From Candidatus Saganbacteria bacterium (GTDB lineage: Bacteria > Margulisbacteria > WOR-1 > XYC2-FULL-46-14 > XYC2-FULL-37-10): 64,000 nt of DNA. The notes beneath the pieces are model-generated. The model did not search any database. It saw nothing but the letters and a program-made list of their open reading frames with translations, and was not told the origin of the DNA. The stretch covers positions 147,417 to 211,416 of the forward strand of contig JACRPL010000006.1 in assembly GCA_016223245.1 (NCBI GenBank). The letters are read 5' to 3'. Positions 35,413-44,600 of the stretch are shown here, one piece after another (position 1 is the stretch's first letter; each line of letters begins with the position of its first letter). Both the position numbers and the translations under genes were made by a program.

Positions 35413-37865
35413 GTGATGATATCGTCTATTTTTTTTGTATATTCATGGAGCAAGCGCTCGGCATCCTTCTCTTTGGGAGCTTCAGCAAAAAGTTCGATCA
35501 CAGGCCTCAATGGATGAGGAAGGATCAATATCCATGAGTCGCCATAATTGACCCTTATCCCATCAACGAGATCAACTTCTTCATCTTTTAACTCTTCTGA
35601 AAGCGTTCTTATTACTTTCCCCTTTAGTTCCGGTAAGCAGGAAATATCGCGGCGCAAAACACGGCTATCAGGGACCTCAGAGGCTATTTTTGATAAAGTT
35701 GTATCTGATTGGTTTAAAAATTCAATAAGTTTACACGTAGCGAACATCGCATCAAATGAGGGCTGGAATTGGGGAAAAATAAATCCACCCGTCCTCTCCC
35801 CTACGAATTTAACGCCATCTTTTAGCGCTGCTTCCATCATATCCCTTGGCGTCGATTTTGTTCTTATAAGCTTTGAGCCAAATTGCTTTGCTATCTTGTC
35901 AATAACGGAACTGGTATTGATAGGGACAGCAATCGTTGCTTTTTTTTCATGGCCAAGAAGCAGATGGGTTACAACAACCAATGCTTTATCGGACGAATAT
36001 ACTCTCCCTTTCTCATCGCATAAGAACAGCTTTTCGGCTCCGGCATCGAACATTATCCCCATATCGGCTTCGACAGATTTTACGATCTGGGATAAACGAA
36101 CAAGAGATCTTTCGAATTCTTCTTTTGATTTTGTGATCTTACTTTCGTCGACATGCGCGTTAAGGGCGACCACATCGCACTCAAGCTCACCCAAGATATT
36201 CGGGAATAGCTGTGAAGCGGCGCCGTATGCATAATCGATAACTATGCGACAGCTTTTTCTTTTAATGACGTCGAGGTTCAATTGCGATAATATGCCTTCT
36301 TTATATTGCTCCGAAACCCTATGGAACGGGAAAGTCAGCTCGCCAACATCCGAAACCGATATTTTCTTGAATTCCTCCCCAAAGAACAAGCGTTCGATCT
36401 TTTTCTCTTTGGTTGAGGTAATATCCATTCCGCTCTCGTCAAAGAACTTGATATCGATGACTTCAGAATCAAAAGGCGATTTTCTAACATGGAAACCGCC
36501 CAAGCTCCTTGAACTTCTAAGATCATATCTTGTTACAGGAATGGGGACATTTTCCAAGTTAAAGATGTTTACGCCGGCTGAAAGCACGCCGGAAATAAAA
36601 GCCCTGTATAACATTCGGGAAGCTTTGTGCGCGTCGCGGGATGCCGTAATATGCGCGCCTTTCCCGAGAAAATTCCCGTATGCGACACCAAGATTTGATA
36701 CGAATTCGGGCGTCAATTCGACATTCACGATCCCTGTAACGCCAAACGGCCCGAAAATGGTTTTTGGATATCTCTCGCGCAGGACCATAGTTCGCGACAC
36801 CACCGATCCCTCTTCTATCACTTTGCTTGGCCAGATTTTTACTCTTGGTTTTATTACGGCATCTTTACCTATTCTGACATCATCAGATACTACTACTTCA
36901 TCTTCGAGCCTAACCCTATCGTCTATATTACAGTTATTCCCGATTATTACCCTTTCAAATGAAACATTGGAGCCAATAATAGCGTTATCCCAGATTATGC
37001 TGTCGCGTATGCGGGCGCCGCGGCCTATTTGGCAGTTCGCACCGACAATGCTGTTTGTAATAGCCGCATCATCGGCGATAAAAGTATTAACGCCTACCAT
37101 GCCATAGCCTTCCATGCGAGAATTTTTTGAGACCTTAGCTTTTGCGTCGATTATGGGTGAAAGATCTTTCAGCAATTCGGAATGCACCCTTCCGTATTCT
37201 TCGAGGCTTCCGATATCTTTCCACATTCCTTCCATTACATATCCGAACAGTTTTTCTTTCTTATCCAAAAGCTGGGGAAAAAGATCGTGGCTGAAATCAA
37301 AATTTTTTTCTTTCGGTATATATTCCATGACTTTGGGATCGACAATATAGATCCCGGTATTTATAGTATCGGAGAAAACTTCGCTCCAAGAAGGCTTTTC
37401 CAAAAATCTTTTAATCTTGCCATCTTTATTTGTGATCACGATACCATAAGGGAGTGGATTGCTTGCTCTAGTTAAAACGATTGTTAAAGCGGCTTCTTTG
37501 GCTTTATGGTTTTCAATTGCGGATTTCAAATCGAAATCCGTTATAAGATCGGCGCTAATTACAATGAACGGCTCCTTAAAATTATCCGCGGCAAACTTCA
37601 CCGCTCCAGCCGTGCCGTAATCCTGCGTCGCTTCTACATATGACATTTTAACGCCAAACTTTTTGCCATCGCCAAAATGATTCTTGATTATGTGCGGCTT
37701 ATGGAAAAGAAGCGCCGTAACATCTTTGATGCCATGCTTGACCAACAGTTCGATCGTATATTCCATTAGAGGCCGGTTAGCGACCGGAGCCATTGGTTTT
37801 GGGACATTTATTGTTAATGGGTGGAGCCTAGTGCCTAAGCCTCCGGCTAAAACGATTGCTTTCAT
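35409..37865 (-). CDS. sugar nucleotidyltransferase / LbH / degenerate phosphomannomutase fusion
   Basis: An 818-residue three-part protein. Residues about 1-235 are an NTP_transferase domain (KAIVLAGGLGTRLHPLTINVPKPMAPVANRP); about 250-370 are hexapeptide repeats (left-handed beta helix, NSIVGANCQIGRGARIRDSIIWDN-type); about 375-818 resemble the phosphoglucomutase/PMM superfamily. The nucleotidyltransferase active site looks intact. In the PMM part, GAHITASRDAHKAS keeps a serine, but the metal-binding DxDxD loop reads MFDAGAEKLFL and GxESGH reads GERTGGF, so mutase catalysis is doubtful. Fusions of this type occur in cyanobacteria and others. GGAGGAT before ATG. Next to glgA, it may supply or sense hexose phosphates. 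Confidence 0.87.
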   Translation of the reverse strand: MKAIVLAGGLGTRLHPLTINVPKPMAPVANRPLMEYTIELLVKHGIKDVTALLFHKPHIIKNHFGDGKKFGVKMSYVEATQDYGTAGAVKFAADNFKEPFIVISADLITDFDLKSAIENHKAKEAALTIVLTRASNPLPYGIVITNKDGKIKRFLEKPSWSEVFSDTINTGIYIVDPKVMEYIPKEKNFDFSHDLFPQLLDKKEKLFGYVMEGMWKDIGSLEEYGRVHSELLKDLSPIIDAKAKVSKNSRMEGYGMVGVNTFIADDAAITNSIVGANCQIGRGARIRDSIIWDNAIIGSNVSFERVIIGNNCNIDDRVRLEDEVVVSDDVRIGKDAVIKPRVKIWPSKVIEEGSVVSRTMVLRERYPKTIFGPFGVTGIVNVELTPEFVSNLGVAYGNFLGKGAHITASRDAHKASRMLYRAFISGVLSAGVNIFNLENVPIPVTRYDLRSSRSLGGFHVRKSPFDSEVIDIKFFDESGMDITSTKEKKIERLFFGEEFKKISVSDVGELTFPFHRVSEQYKEGILSQLNLDVIKRKSCRIVIDYAYGAASQLFPNILGELECDVVALNAHVDESKITKSKEEFERSLVRLSQIVKSVEADMGIMFDAGAEKLFLCDEKGRVYSSDKALVVVTHLLLGHEKKATIAVPINTSSVIDKIAKQFGSKLIRTKSTPRDMMEAALKDGVKFVGERTGGFIFPQFQPSFDAMFATCKLIEFLNQSDTTLSKIASEVPDSRVLRRDISCLPELKGKVIRTLSEELKDEEVDLVDGIRVNYGDSWILILPHPLRPVIELFAEAPKEKDAERLLHEYTKKIDDIIT

Positions 37866-37882
37866 GACACGCTATATCCTCC

Positions 37883-37945
37883 GGAACCTGCGAATAAATT
37901 CGCGGTTCCTTAATGGGGTTCCGCGAGAATAAATTCTCGCACCCC
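37883..37945. repeat. two REP-like hairpins downstream of RAYT
   Basis: GGAACCTGCGAAT/AATTCGCGGTTCC (37883-37909) and GGGGTTCCGCGAGAAT/ATTCTCGCACCCC (37915-37945). Confidence 0.8.
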
Positions 37946-37947
37946 TG

Positions 37948-38328
37948 TTAAAATCTTTTATCAATCCCATTTTCATCTCTTTGCCCTATTATATAACTTA
38001 TTACGCTATCTTTTTCATCGGCGCCAATCTTTCGAGCGTGAAAAGATCGGCCCCACAACTTTCTGATATCAAATCTATTAGTTGGATATTTTTGAAACAA
38101 CCTTCGCGCTGAAATACCTTTTAAGTTCTTCATTACCAAAGAAGAACTTAGTATATAATTATGTTCGATTAATGCATGGACATGATCACATAATATTTCA
38201 CACTCAACTATTTTAAACCCCTTCTCGTTCCCAATTTCGTGAAAAGTGTTCATGAGAAACCCTATTAGCTTTTTGTCCTCGAGCAAAGGCAATCCCTTAT
38301 AAGTTCTAAAAGTATAATGATAGAGCAT
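37948..38328 (-). CDS. REP-associated tyrosine transposase (Y1_Tnp, RAYT/IS200-like)
   Basis: A 126-residue HUH single-strand transposase of the RAYT group. The HxH metal motif is CDHVHALIE (near 50), the N-terminal YHYTFRTYKGLPLLE matches, and the catalytic tyrosine is in VISYIIGQR near the C-terminus. The ATG at 38328 with AGGA upstream is preferred to the longer frame to 38382, whose first residues are encoded by a REP hairpin. It is flanked on each side by a pair of hairpins with matching stems and interrupts the glucan locus. RAYTs mobilise REP/REPIN elements; whether this one is active is unknown. Confidence 0.85.
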   Translation of the reverse strand: MLYHYTFRTYKGLPLLEDKKLIGFLMNTFHEIGNEKGFKIVECEILCDHVHALIEHNYILSSSLVMKNLKGISARRLFQKYPTNRFDIRKLWGRSFHARKIGADEKDSVISYIIGQRDENGIDKRF

Positions 38329-38346
38329 ATCTTCTATCCTAATTTC

Positions 38347-38404
38347 AACCTGCGAATAAATTCGCGGTAAATAAGCGTTCAAAGAGAATAAATTCTCTTT
38401 GAAC
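38347..38404. repeat. two REP-like hairpins upstream of RAYT
   Basis: AACCTGCGAAT/AATTCGCGGT (38347-38368) and GTTCAAAGAGAAT/ATTCTCTTTGAAC (38377-38404, 13-bp perfect arms). Confidence 0.8.
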
Positions 38405-38444
38405 TTTCTGCTTGAGAATCTCTTCTCAGACCTTCGTAGTCGTC

Positions 38445-39083
38445 CTATTTATCAACGACAATTCCCGAAAGGAACGGATTGGTCAAGTGAAAAGCAAACC
38501 CATCCCCATCTTTATCCGCTAAGAGAAATAAATCCTTTGCGCCCTTCATAAAATTCACATACCAGCCCTTCGGTAATAATTCAATTTTTGAGGCGATAAA
38601 CTGATCGGTTTTGCTATCATAGATGTAATTCAATGCAAATAAAGAATCTTTTGCGCTTCTATCTTTCCCACCAATGTTCAAGATTATTTTGTAGAAGTCT
38701 GAGCCATTGTCTTTCTTGTGAACAATGTCCGCTTGTCTTGGGTCGGCGTGGGAAGCATAGGCAAACTCCAGTATTGTTTCATAAGACAATTTTTTGCCTA
38801 TGACATCAATAGTCGGCTTATTCTTATCAGCTTTTGTTCGTTTGTAGACATCATCCATCTCTTTTGTTAGTTGATCCATCTTTACGAGAGCAATGCTTGC
38901 TCTCAATTCCCAAAGTGAAGCAGTTGTCTTGTATTTGCCGAGAGAAGATTGAAGAACATTGGCAAACATTGCCGCCCCACTCTTCCTAGAAACATCCTTT
39001 TTAGATTCGCCAGCAAACGAGGTCAGGAAAAGAATGGAAAGGAACAAAATAAAAACGAAACACCCGACAAAACTTTTTTTCAT
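38445..39083 (-). CDS. secreted protein of unknown function
   Basis: A 212-residue protein with a clear signal peptide (residues 1-24, FVFILFLSILFLTSFA then G) and a mixed hydrophilic body. A short acidic DKDGDGF near residue 193 looks like a calcium-type loop but is single. I recognise no domain. It lies between a RAYT and a GH57 gene, amid repeat hairpins, and may be part of an inserted segment in the glucan locus. No catalytic motif visible. Confidence 0.55.
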   Translation of the reverse strand: MKKSFVGCFVFILFLSILFLTSFAGESKKDVSRKSGAAMFANVLQSSLGKYKTTASLWELRASIALVKMDQLTKEMDDVYKRTKADKNKPTIDVIGKKLSYETILEFAYASHADPRQADIVHKKDNGSDFYKIILNIGGKDRSAKDSLFALNYIYDSKTDQFIASKIELLPKGWYVNFMKGAKDLFLLADKDGDGFAFHLTNPFLSGIVVDK

Positions 39084-39164
39084 AATACTCCCCTATAATG
39101 CCCCCTACTTAACAAGTAGTAGAATTCAAACTACTAATCCCCATCTAAGAATTCAATTACACAG

Positions 39165-39275
39165 AGGGGATGCGAAAATTTATTTTTGCATCCCTGATAT
39201 AAAACCGCGAATTTATTCGCAGGTTTTATATTGCATCCCACAAAACGAAACCGAGAATTCATTCTCAGGTTCCAT
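39165..39275. repeat. cluster of three hairpins before the secreted-protein gene
   Basis: GGGATGC/GCATCCC (39167-39195), AAACCGCGAAT/ATTCGCAGGTTT (39200-39228), AAACCGAGAAT/ATTCTCAGGTTCC (about 39246-39275). The second and third share the REP arm seen around the RAYT. No gene in 39084-39290. Confidence 0.75.
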
Positions 39276-39290
39276 TCTCCAGTTCCACGC

Positions 39291-40871
39291 TCATGATTGG
39301 TATACCTTGTAATCAATTATTGGAAAAATATTATCCTTATATTCAATATCTCTCAAGAAATTTTCATCAATATTATTGGACCGAATACTTTCGTATAGTT
39401 TTGTAAATCTTTCGATATGGTCTTTAAATCGTTTGATAGCATAAGGTACAACAGTTCCTGTTTTCATAATAAATGCCCAGTCTGATGATTGAGCCAGCAA
39501 TAATTCTCGAGCTAACTGATTGAGCGCCCGAAGCTGTAAGCCGTCTGCCGATCTTATGCTGTTAGCCAATTCTACCATTCGGTCTTCAGCTTTGTGCATA
39601 TGCCTGTATATCCAATCATTGCTCCCCTCAAGCCAAACTTCCGCGTATCCTTTATGTCCCCATGAAGACATTGAAGGAGTCGAAATTTGGTTCTTTGGAT
39701 TTTCTCTCAAGTATTCTCCCGGAGTTGTCATGCGAAAAGCATCCTGATCGAAATGAGCTTTTCTTAAGACATAATTTATCCAATCCGGGCCCTCATACCA
39801 CCAATGGCCGAAAAGTTCTGCATCATACGGAGATACAATAATAGGTTTCTTCCCAAGCCATGATTCTATATGCTCGATCTGCTTTGACCGATTGAAAACA
39901 AAATTTCCCGCGTGGTCCGCCGCACGAGACATTGCCCATTCAGGATTATACGGTTCTTTATGGTTACCGGGACCTGTTATCCTATAATATTTTATCCCTG
40001 TATTAACCCTGGTCCCATCTACGCTCACATATTTCCTGATGTAATCGAAATCGAGGTCGAATCCGATATCCCTATAAAATTCCCGATAAACATAATCTCC
40101 GGGATAACCTTCTTCGGCGCTCCAGACAGCTTTCCCCGTTTCCATATCGCGCCCGAACGCCGCGACTCCGCTCTTGCAATAAACCGGGGCAAATACTCCA
40201 TATTTAGGCCGTGGCGACCCATGGAGTATCCCATGAGTATCAAGAATAAAATATCTGATCCCCTCATCTTTTAAAATTTGATCATGCCCCGGATGATAAC
40301 CGCATTCGGGAAGCCATATCCCTTGTGGACGCCTCCCGAAATGCCTTTCATAATCAGCTGCGGCAACTTTGATCTGCGCTCGAACAGCCGTAGGATTTTT
40401 TTCCATAAGCGGCAAAAACCCGTGTGTCGCGCCGCAGGTTATTATTTCCAGTTTTCCGAGATCTTGGAATTTCTTAAAACCATTTATCAAATTGCGGTTA
40501 TATCTTTCGACATACGCAACGCGCGCTTCGATGAATTTATTATTGTACATATGCGCCAAATAATTGAAAGCCGGTTCCCATCTTGTTCGCTCTATTTCTT
40601 TATACGAAAGCTCAATTAGTGATTCGATATGTTTGATGTAGCGATTCTGGAGCAATTCATCCGATAACATCGCAGCTAAAGTCGGGGTAACAGACATGGT
40701 TATCCTGAAATCGACATTATCGCGCAACAAGCCTTCGAATGCGTTCAAGATCGGTATATATGTTTCGGTTATCGCTTCATATAGCCAGTCTTCCTCAAGG
40801 AAATCATCATACTCGGGATGCCTAACGAATGGCAAGTGGGCGTGCAAAATTAAAGCGAAGTATCCTTTCAA
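39291..40871 (-). CDS. GH57 1,4-alpha-glucan branching enzyme
   Basis: A 526-residue GH57 enzyme of the DUF1957-containing TT1467/branching type. The N-terminal FALILHAHLPFVRHPE, the nucleophile region GIWLPECGYHPGHD (Glu near 187) and the second acid region VSPYDAELFGHWWYEGP (near 345) are typical. It would create alpha-1,6 branches in the product of GlgA. Start is a TTG at 40871, four bases after the DUF4912 stop, with AGAAGG upstream. Part of the operon GH57-GH57-galT-DUF4912-GH57. Confidence 0.92.
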   Translation of the reverse strand: MKGYFALILHAHLPFVRHPEYDDFLEEDWLYEAITETYIPILNAFEGLLRDNVDFRITMSVTPTLAAMLSDELLQNRYIKHIESLIELSYKEIERTRWEPAFNYLAHMYNNKFIEARVAYVERYNRNLINGFKKFQDLGKLEIITCGATHGFLPLMEKNPTAVRAQIKVAAADYERHFGRRPQGIWLPECGYHPGHDQILKDEGIRYFILDTHGILHGSPRPKYGVFAPVYCKSGVAAFGRDMETGKAVWSAEEGYPGDYVYREFYRDIGFDLDFDYIRKYVSVDGTRVNTGIKYYRITGPGNHKEPYNPEWAMSRAADHAGNFVFNRSKQIEHIESWLGKKPIIVSPYDAELFGHWWYEGPDWINYVLRKAHFDQDAFRMTTPGEYLRENPKNQISTPSMSSWGHKGYAEVWLEGSNDWIYRHMHKAEDRMVELANSIRSADGLQLRALNQLARELLLAQSSDWAFIMKTGTVVPYAIKRFKDHIERFTKLYESIRSNNIDENFLRDIEYKDNIFPIIDYKVYQS

Positions 40872-40875
40872 GCGA

Positions 40876-41538
40876 CTATAACCTTCTTCGCAAGGATGAT
40901 GTTATCCACGAAGACGGGGCATGCCCGCCGGACAGCTTATACATCCGCTCCCAATCGGGGATCATCCATTCTTCGTCTATAACTTCGGACATCCTATCGC
41001 GCGGCGTCACAACTATATTGCTCCTCGCTGCGCAAATAAAATATCCATCGGGCGTTAAAAAGCCTATATCTACCAAGAAAGAAGTATTTGGACGGCCAAC
41101 ATTGATATGCCAGTTGCCTGTATATCCATAGATATTTATATCGAAAAAATTCCATTTTGACGCATCGTAAACTCGCAGTATCAAAGCCGCTCGCGAAAAT
41201 TTATTTCCCAATTCGTTCTTTATCTCATCAATGCGCTTATTGTTCAATTCCCAATAAGAATAGAGCCAATAAGGGTCCCTGATCATCAATACGATCTGGT
41301 TGTCGTTATATCCTTGTGGAAATTCAAATCCCTTCTCCTGTTCGAATTTTTGGATGACGGGGCTTAAGCTCGGTATATATTTACTTTCTTCTATTCTCTG
41401 TTCAGGAATAGTCGAAATCGAGATAGGGAAAGCCTTTTTCTTAGCTTGTTTTTTTACGGCAGGTTTTACTTTTCCCTTAAAAGTTTTTGGGCTTTTTTTT
41501 GCCTTTGGCGATCTTGTCGCTTTCTTTTTGATACGCAT
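40876..41538 (-). CDS. DUF4912 domain protein
   Basis: A 220-residue protein with a Lys/Pro-rich basic N-terminus (about 1-40) and a DUF4912 domain, IVLMIRDPYWLYSYWELNNK (near 80-99). DUF4912 is often found next to GH57 branching enzymes and is thought to be glycan-related; biochemical function is not known. GAGG precedes the ATG; the GH57 start follows its stop by 4 bases. Confidence 0.85.
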   Translation of the reverse strand: MRIKKKATRSPKAKKSPKTFKGKVKPAVKKQAKKKAFPISISTIPEQRIEESKYIPSLSPVIQKFEQEKGFEFPQGYNDNQIVLMIRDPYWLYSYWELNNKRIDEIKNELGNKFSRAALILRVYDASKWNFFDINIYGYTGNWHINVGRPNTSFLVDIGFLTPDGYFICAARSNIVVTPRDRMSEVIDEEWMIPDWERMYKLSGGHAPSSWITSSLRRRL

Positions 41539-41551
41539 AAAACAATCCTCT

Positions 41552-42586
41552 TTAAATTATTTCTCTTAAATATTTTGCGGCCTCTTCGGGTGATGTCGGG
41601 TTGATATAAAGTCCGGATCCCCATTCAAAACCTGCTTGTTTGGTGAGCCTTGGTATCACTTCTATATGCCAGTGGAAATCGTATTCTATCGTTCCCCAAT
41701 AATCCGGTTTTCCCGGGCGCAACACTGGATTTGGAGAAGTATGCAATACATAATTATACGGGGGGTCGTTCAAGGTCTTTTTGAGCCTTGATAAAATATC
41801 TTTCAAACAACGGGCAAGCTGCATCCTTTCTTCGTCAGACTGTGCTTGGAAGCTTGAGTGGTGGCGCCTTGGCAAGATCCATGTTTCGAAAGGGAATCTT
41901 GAAGCGAACGGCGCAAAACCTACGAAGTATTCATTCTCGTAAATAAGCCTTTCACCCGATCCAAGTTCTTGCCTTATAAGATCGCAGAATAAGCATCTTT
42001 CTTTTTCATGGAAATACACCCTTGCATTATGCAATTCCAATTTCACATATCGAGGAGTGATAGGAGTAGCGATCAATTGCGAATGAGGATGATTTAGTGA
42101 CGCACCGGCCGCACTCCCATAGTTTTTAAATATGAGCATATATCGGAATCTTTGGTCTTTGCCAAGGTCAACTAATCTCTGTTTGTACGCCCACAATACT
42201 TTTTCGATATTTGATTCTTCCATATCCGCCAAAGACAAATGATGTTTTGTGGTTTCAATAAGTACTTCATGCGCGCCGATGCCGGACATCATGTCATAGA
42301 TGCCTATGCCGGAACGGTTAACATCACCTTCGATCACTAAAGCAGGGAATTTATTAGGGACAACCCTTACCTGCCATCCTGGAGTATTTGGGAGTGAGTC
42401 GCTTTTGCGCCAAGCAATAATTTCAGGCGGGGTTTTATCCTCGTGTCCTTCGCATAATGGGCACTTGCTCGAATCATCTACCGGCTCGCCAACTGAAACG
42501 CCTCCAAAATCTGAAGGCCTTCGCCCACGTTCGGTCGAAATCACGACCCACCTATCGGAAATCGGATCTTTGCGCAATTCAGGCAT
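41552..42586 (-). CDS. galT: galactose-1-phosphate uridylyltransferase
   Basis: GalT (344 residues) exchanges UMP between UDP-glucose and galactose-1-phosphate. Zinc motif CPLCEGHEDKTPPE (near 43-56), active-site NHPHSQLIATP (near 157-167) and DFHWHIEVIPRL near 312 are all present. GGAG before ATG. No galK or galE is seen. Related enzymes may act with ADP- or other sugar phosphates; in this glucan context that is an open question. Confidence 0.92.
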   Translation of the reverse strand: MPELRKDPISDRWVVISTERGRRPSDFGGVSVGEPVDDSSKCPLCEGHEDKTPPEIIAWRKSDSLPNTPGWQVRVVPNKFPALVIEGDVNRSGIGIYDMMSGIGAHEVLIETTKHHLSLADMEESNIEKVLWAYKQRLVDLGKDQRFRYMLIFKNYGSAAGASLNHPHSQLIATPITPRYVKLELHNARVYFHEKERCLFCDLIRQELGSGERLIYENEYFVGFAPFASRFPFETWILPRRHHSSFQAQSDEERMQLARCLKDILSRLKKTLNDPPYNYVLHTSPNPVLRPGKPDYWGTIEYDFHWHIEVIPRLTKQAGFEWGSGLYINPTSPEEAAKYLREII

Positions 42587-42601
42587 TTCTTTTCTCCTTA
42601 G

Positions 42602-44600
42602 TTAGGATTCCAATCTTATTGAGACCCTGTTCTTCCAATTTTTTTGAGGAGCCAAAGCTAAATTCCAAACCATTACCATGCATGTGCCCTGATAATTCCT
42701 TTCAAAACCGGATTCGGATTGTGACACGGTTTCGATCGGATATCTTATCAATTCACATTCTTTTTCAGACTCAAATGATACACTAAAACCTTTCCACTCG
42801 TCAACAAGCTTATATTCATTTATATTGTTGTCTGTCCCCTCGCTGTTCATCCTCTCTTTTCCATAAACTTTGATATACCTATCGGGTGCGTCAGACGCAA
42901 GCAATGTCATGTTAAATTCGGACCCATATGCAAATTCAAGCGATCCGTCAGATAGATTAATTATTTCGTAATCAATGTTGATGATGCTCTGACCCGATGA
43001 AATCAAAACCGTTTTTGTAAGTTTGACATGTTTGCCTAATATTTGGGCATTTCTTGAAAGACTGACCTGCGCTTCGTTTCCCTTTCTTAAAGGATAAAAA
43101 CTATATGGGCTGTCAACTCCATCGGAAAGTTCGGTGTATCTTTCGCCTTTTAACTCCTCAAGGCTTGTGCCAAGCTGGAAAAACCTGTCGCGCAGGGACG
43201 ATCTCCTGCAGGTATCATAGATGAGGAATTTATCGATATCTTTTTCTTTGATATTTACGATATCATGGATGCTTTGTGTCCCATGCGAGGCGGAAGTCCC
43301 CTGGACCTTGGCGTCCATTATTTTTTTGTGGTAAGCCTCTTCCCTTCTCGTCAAAACATTGGACAAATTGAAATCCGCCGGTTTGTAATCAAGTTCGAAA
43401 AGGGTTCCACCGTGATTCGGCGAGAAATAAAGGTTAAGATATGGGTTTGAAAGAATAACTTCCTCACTTCCATCTTTGTCAAAATCCGAAAGCAATAGTT
43501 CGGTGTACTTTTTATCCCCTCTTTGAAGTTTTTGAAGAGCATTTTCGGCTTTTATCAAATGCTCGTAGATACCATGCCTCAAGTTCGCAAGATATAGTCC
43601 GCCAAAAACCCCATGCCAATAAGCGCAATTGCATTGGCCCTTATAAAGGTCCATTTCGGCTTGAAGCAAAAGCTTATCGCGGTCTTCGGAGGTATGTCCC
43701 TTGAGCGCCCGCTTCCCTCATTATTTTTTCAAGGCGCGCGGTTGCTTTGGCTGGAAGCGCCCACTCCATCATTTCAAAATATGACGCCGTTGGAAGATAA
43801 ACTCTTCCTATCGGTTTATATTCTTCGGCGTATTCGGAGAACTTCATCGGCCTTATCCATTCAAGGTTTGCTTCAATTTCGGTCAATAGATTTTCAAGAT
43901 ATCCGTCATCGTAGACCCATTTTTTGGTGCCGGGCCAAACTCCGAATTTTTCCCCATCATCCGCTAAAATGGCTGCGACATCGCCCTTTTCCGTTGCTAT
44001 ATCCGCCATATATTTTATCGTTTCGTGCGGCATCCTGAATGGGACCAAATATCGAAGTTCTTTGTTGATCGGAAAAACATTGAGCGCGGCGCCTTGGTCT
44101 TCGGTCGAATAATATCCGAACAATTTATCTTTTTCGACGCCTGCCGAAATAAAATGATAATCATCTACGGTTAAATATTCGATCTGCGCGTCGTTCAATA
44201 TTTTTGGAAGATTTGGCTCCCAAATTCGCTCCGTCAGCCACATGCCTTGAGGGCTAGTCTTAAAATGCCTTTTGATAAAGATTGTTTCCATCGCGATCTG
44301 ACCGAGCTTATCCTCATCGGGAATTATGGGAATTATCGGTTCGTAATACCCTGCCGTCATAACTTCAACCTGGCCGCGCTTGACCAATTTCGCGATCAGT
44401 TCCAAAAACTCCGGATGTTTTTCCAAGAACCAATCGTAAAGGATCCCGCTGTAATGGACACTGAATTTTATCCTGGGATGCCGCTCCATAGTTTCAATAA
44501 ATGGAAGGTAACAATCCCCGTATGCTTGATCGAAAACATGATCGAAATTCCCGACAGGCTGATGGCAATGTATGCCGAATAAAAAATTCACTTTCTTCAT
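42602..44600 (-). pseudogene. GH57 alpha-glucanotransferase/amylase, split by a frameshift
   Basis: One GH57 gene read in two frames. The first part (44600 to 43674) holds the catalytic domain: NFLFGIHCHQPVGNFDHVF, WLTERIWEPNLPKIL with the nucleophile, and ADDGEKFGVWPGTKKW with the acid residue. It ends LEKIMREAGAQGTYLRRPR then stop. The C-terminal part, open from 43717, continues in the +1 frame: DKLLLQAEMDLYKGQCNCAYWHGVFGG, the conserved DUF1925/1926 start, through to SIRLES. The break lies in 43674-43717. Only one base separates the frames, so sequencing error, recent mutation or a programmed shift are possible. The ATG at 44600 overlaps the upstream GH57 stop (ATGA). Confidence 0.85.

Noticed and set aside
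36244-37107. 287-residue plus-strand frame opposite the NTP-transferase/PMM gene
   Set aside because: Shadow of a long conserved gene.
43674-43717. Programmed frameshift site in the GH57 gene
   Set aside because: No known slippery heptamer or structure is visible, so error or mutation is more likely.
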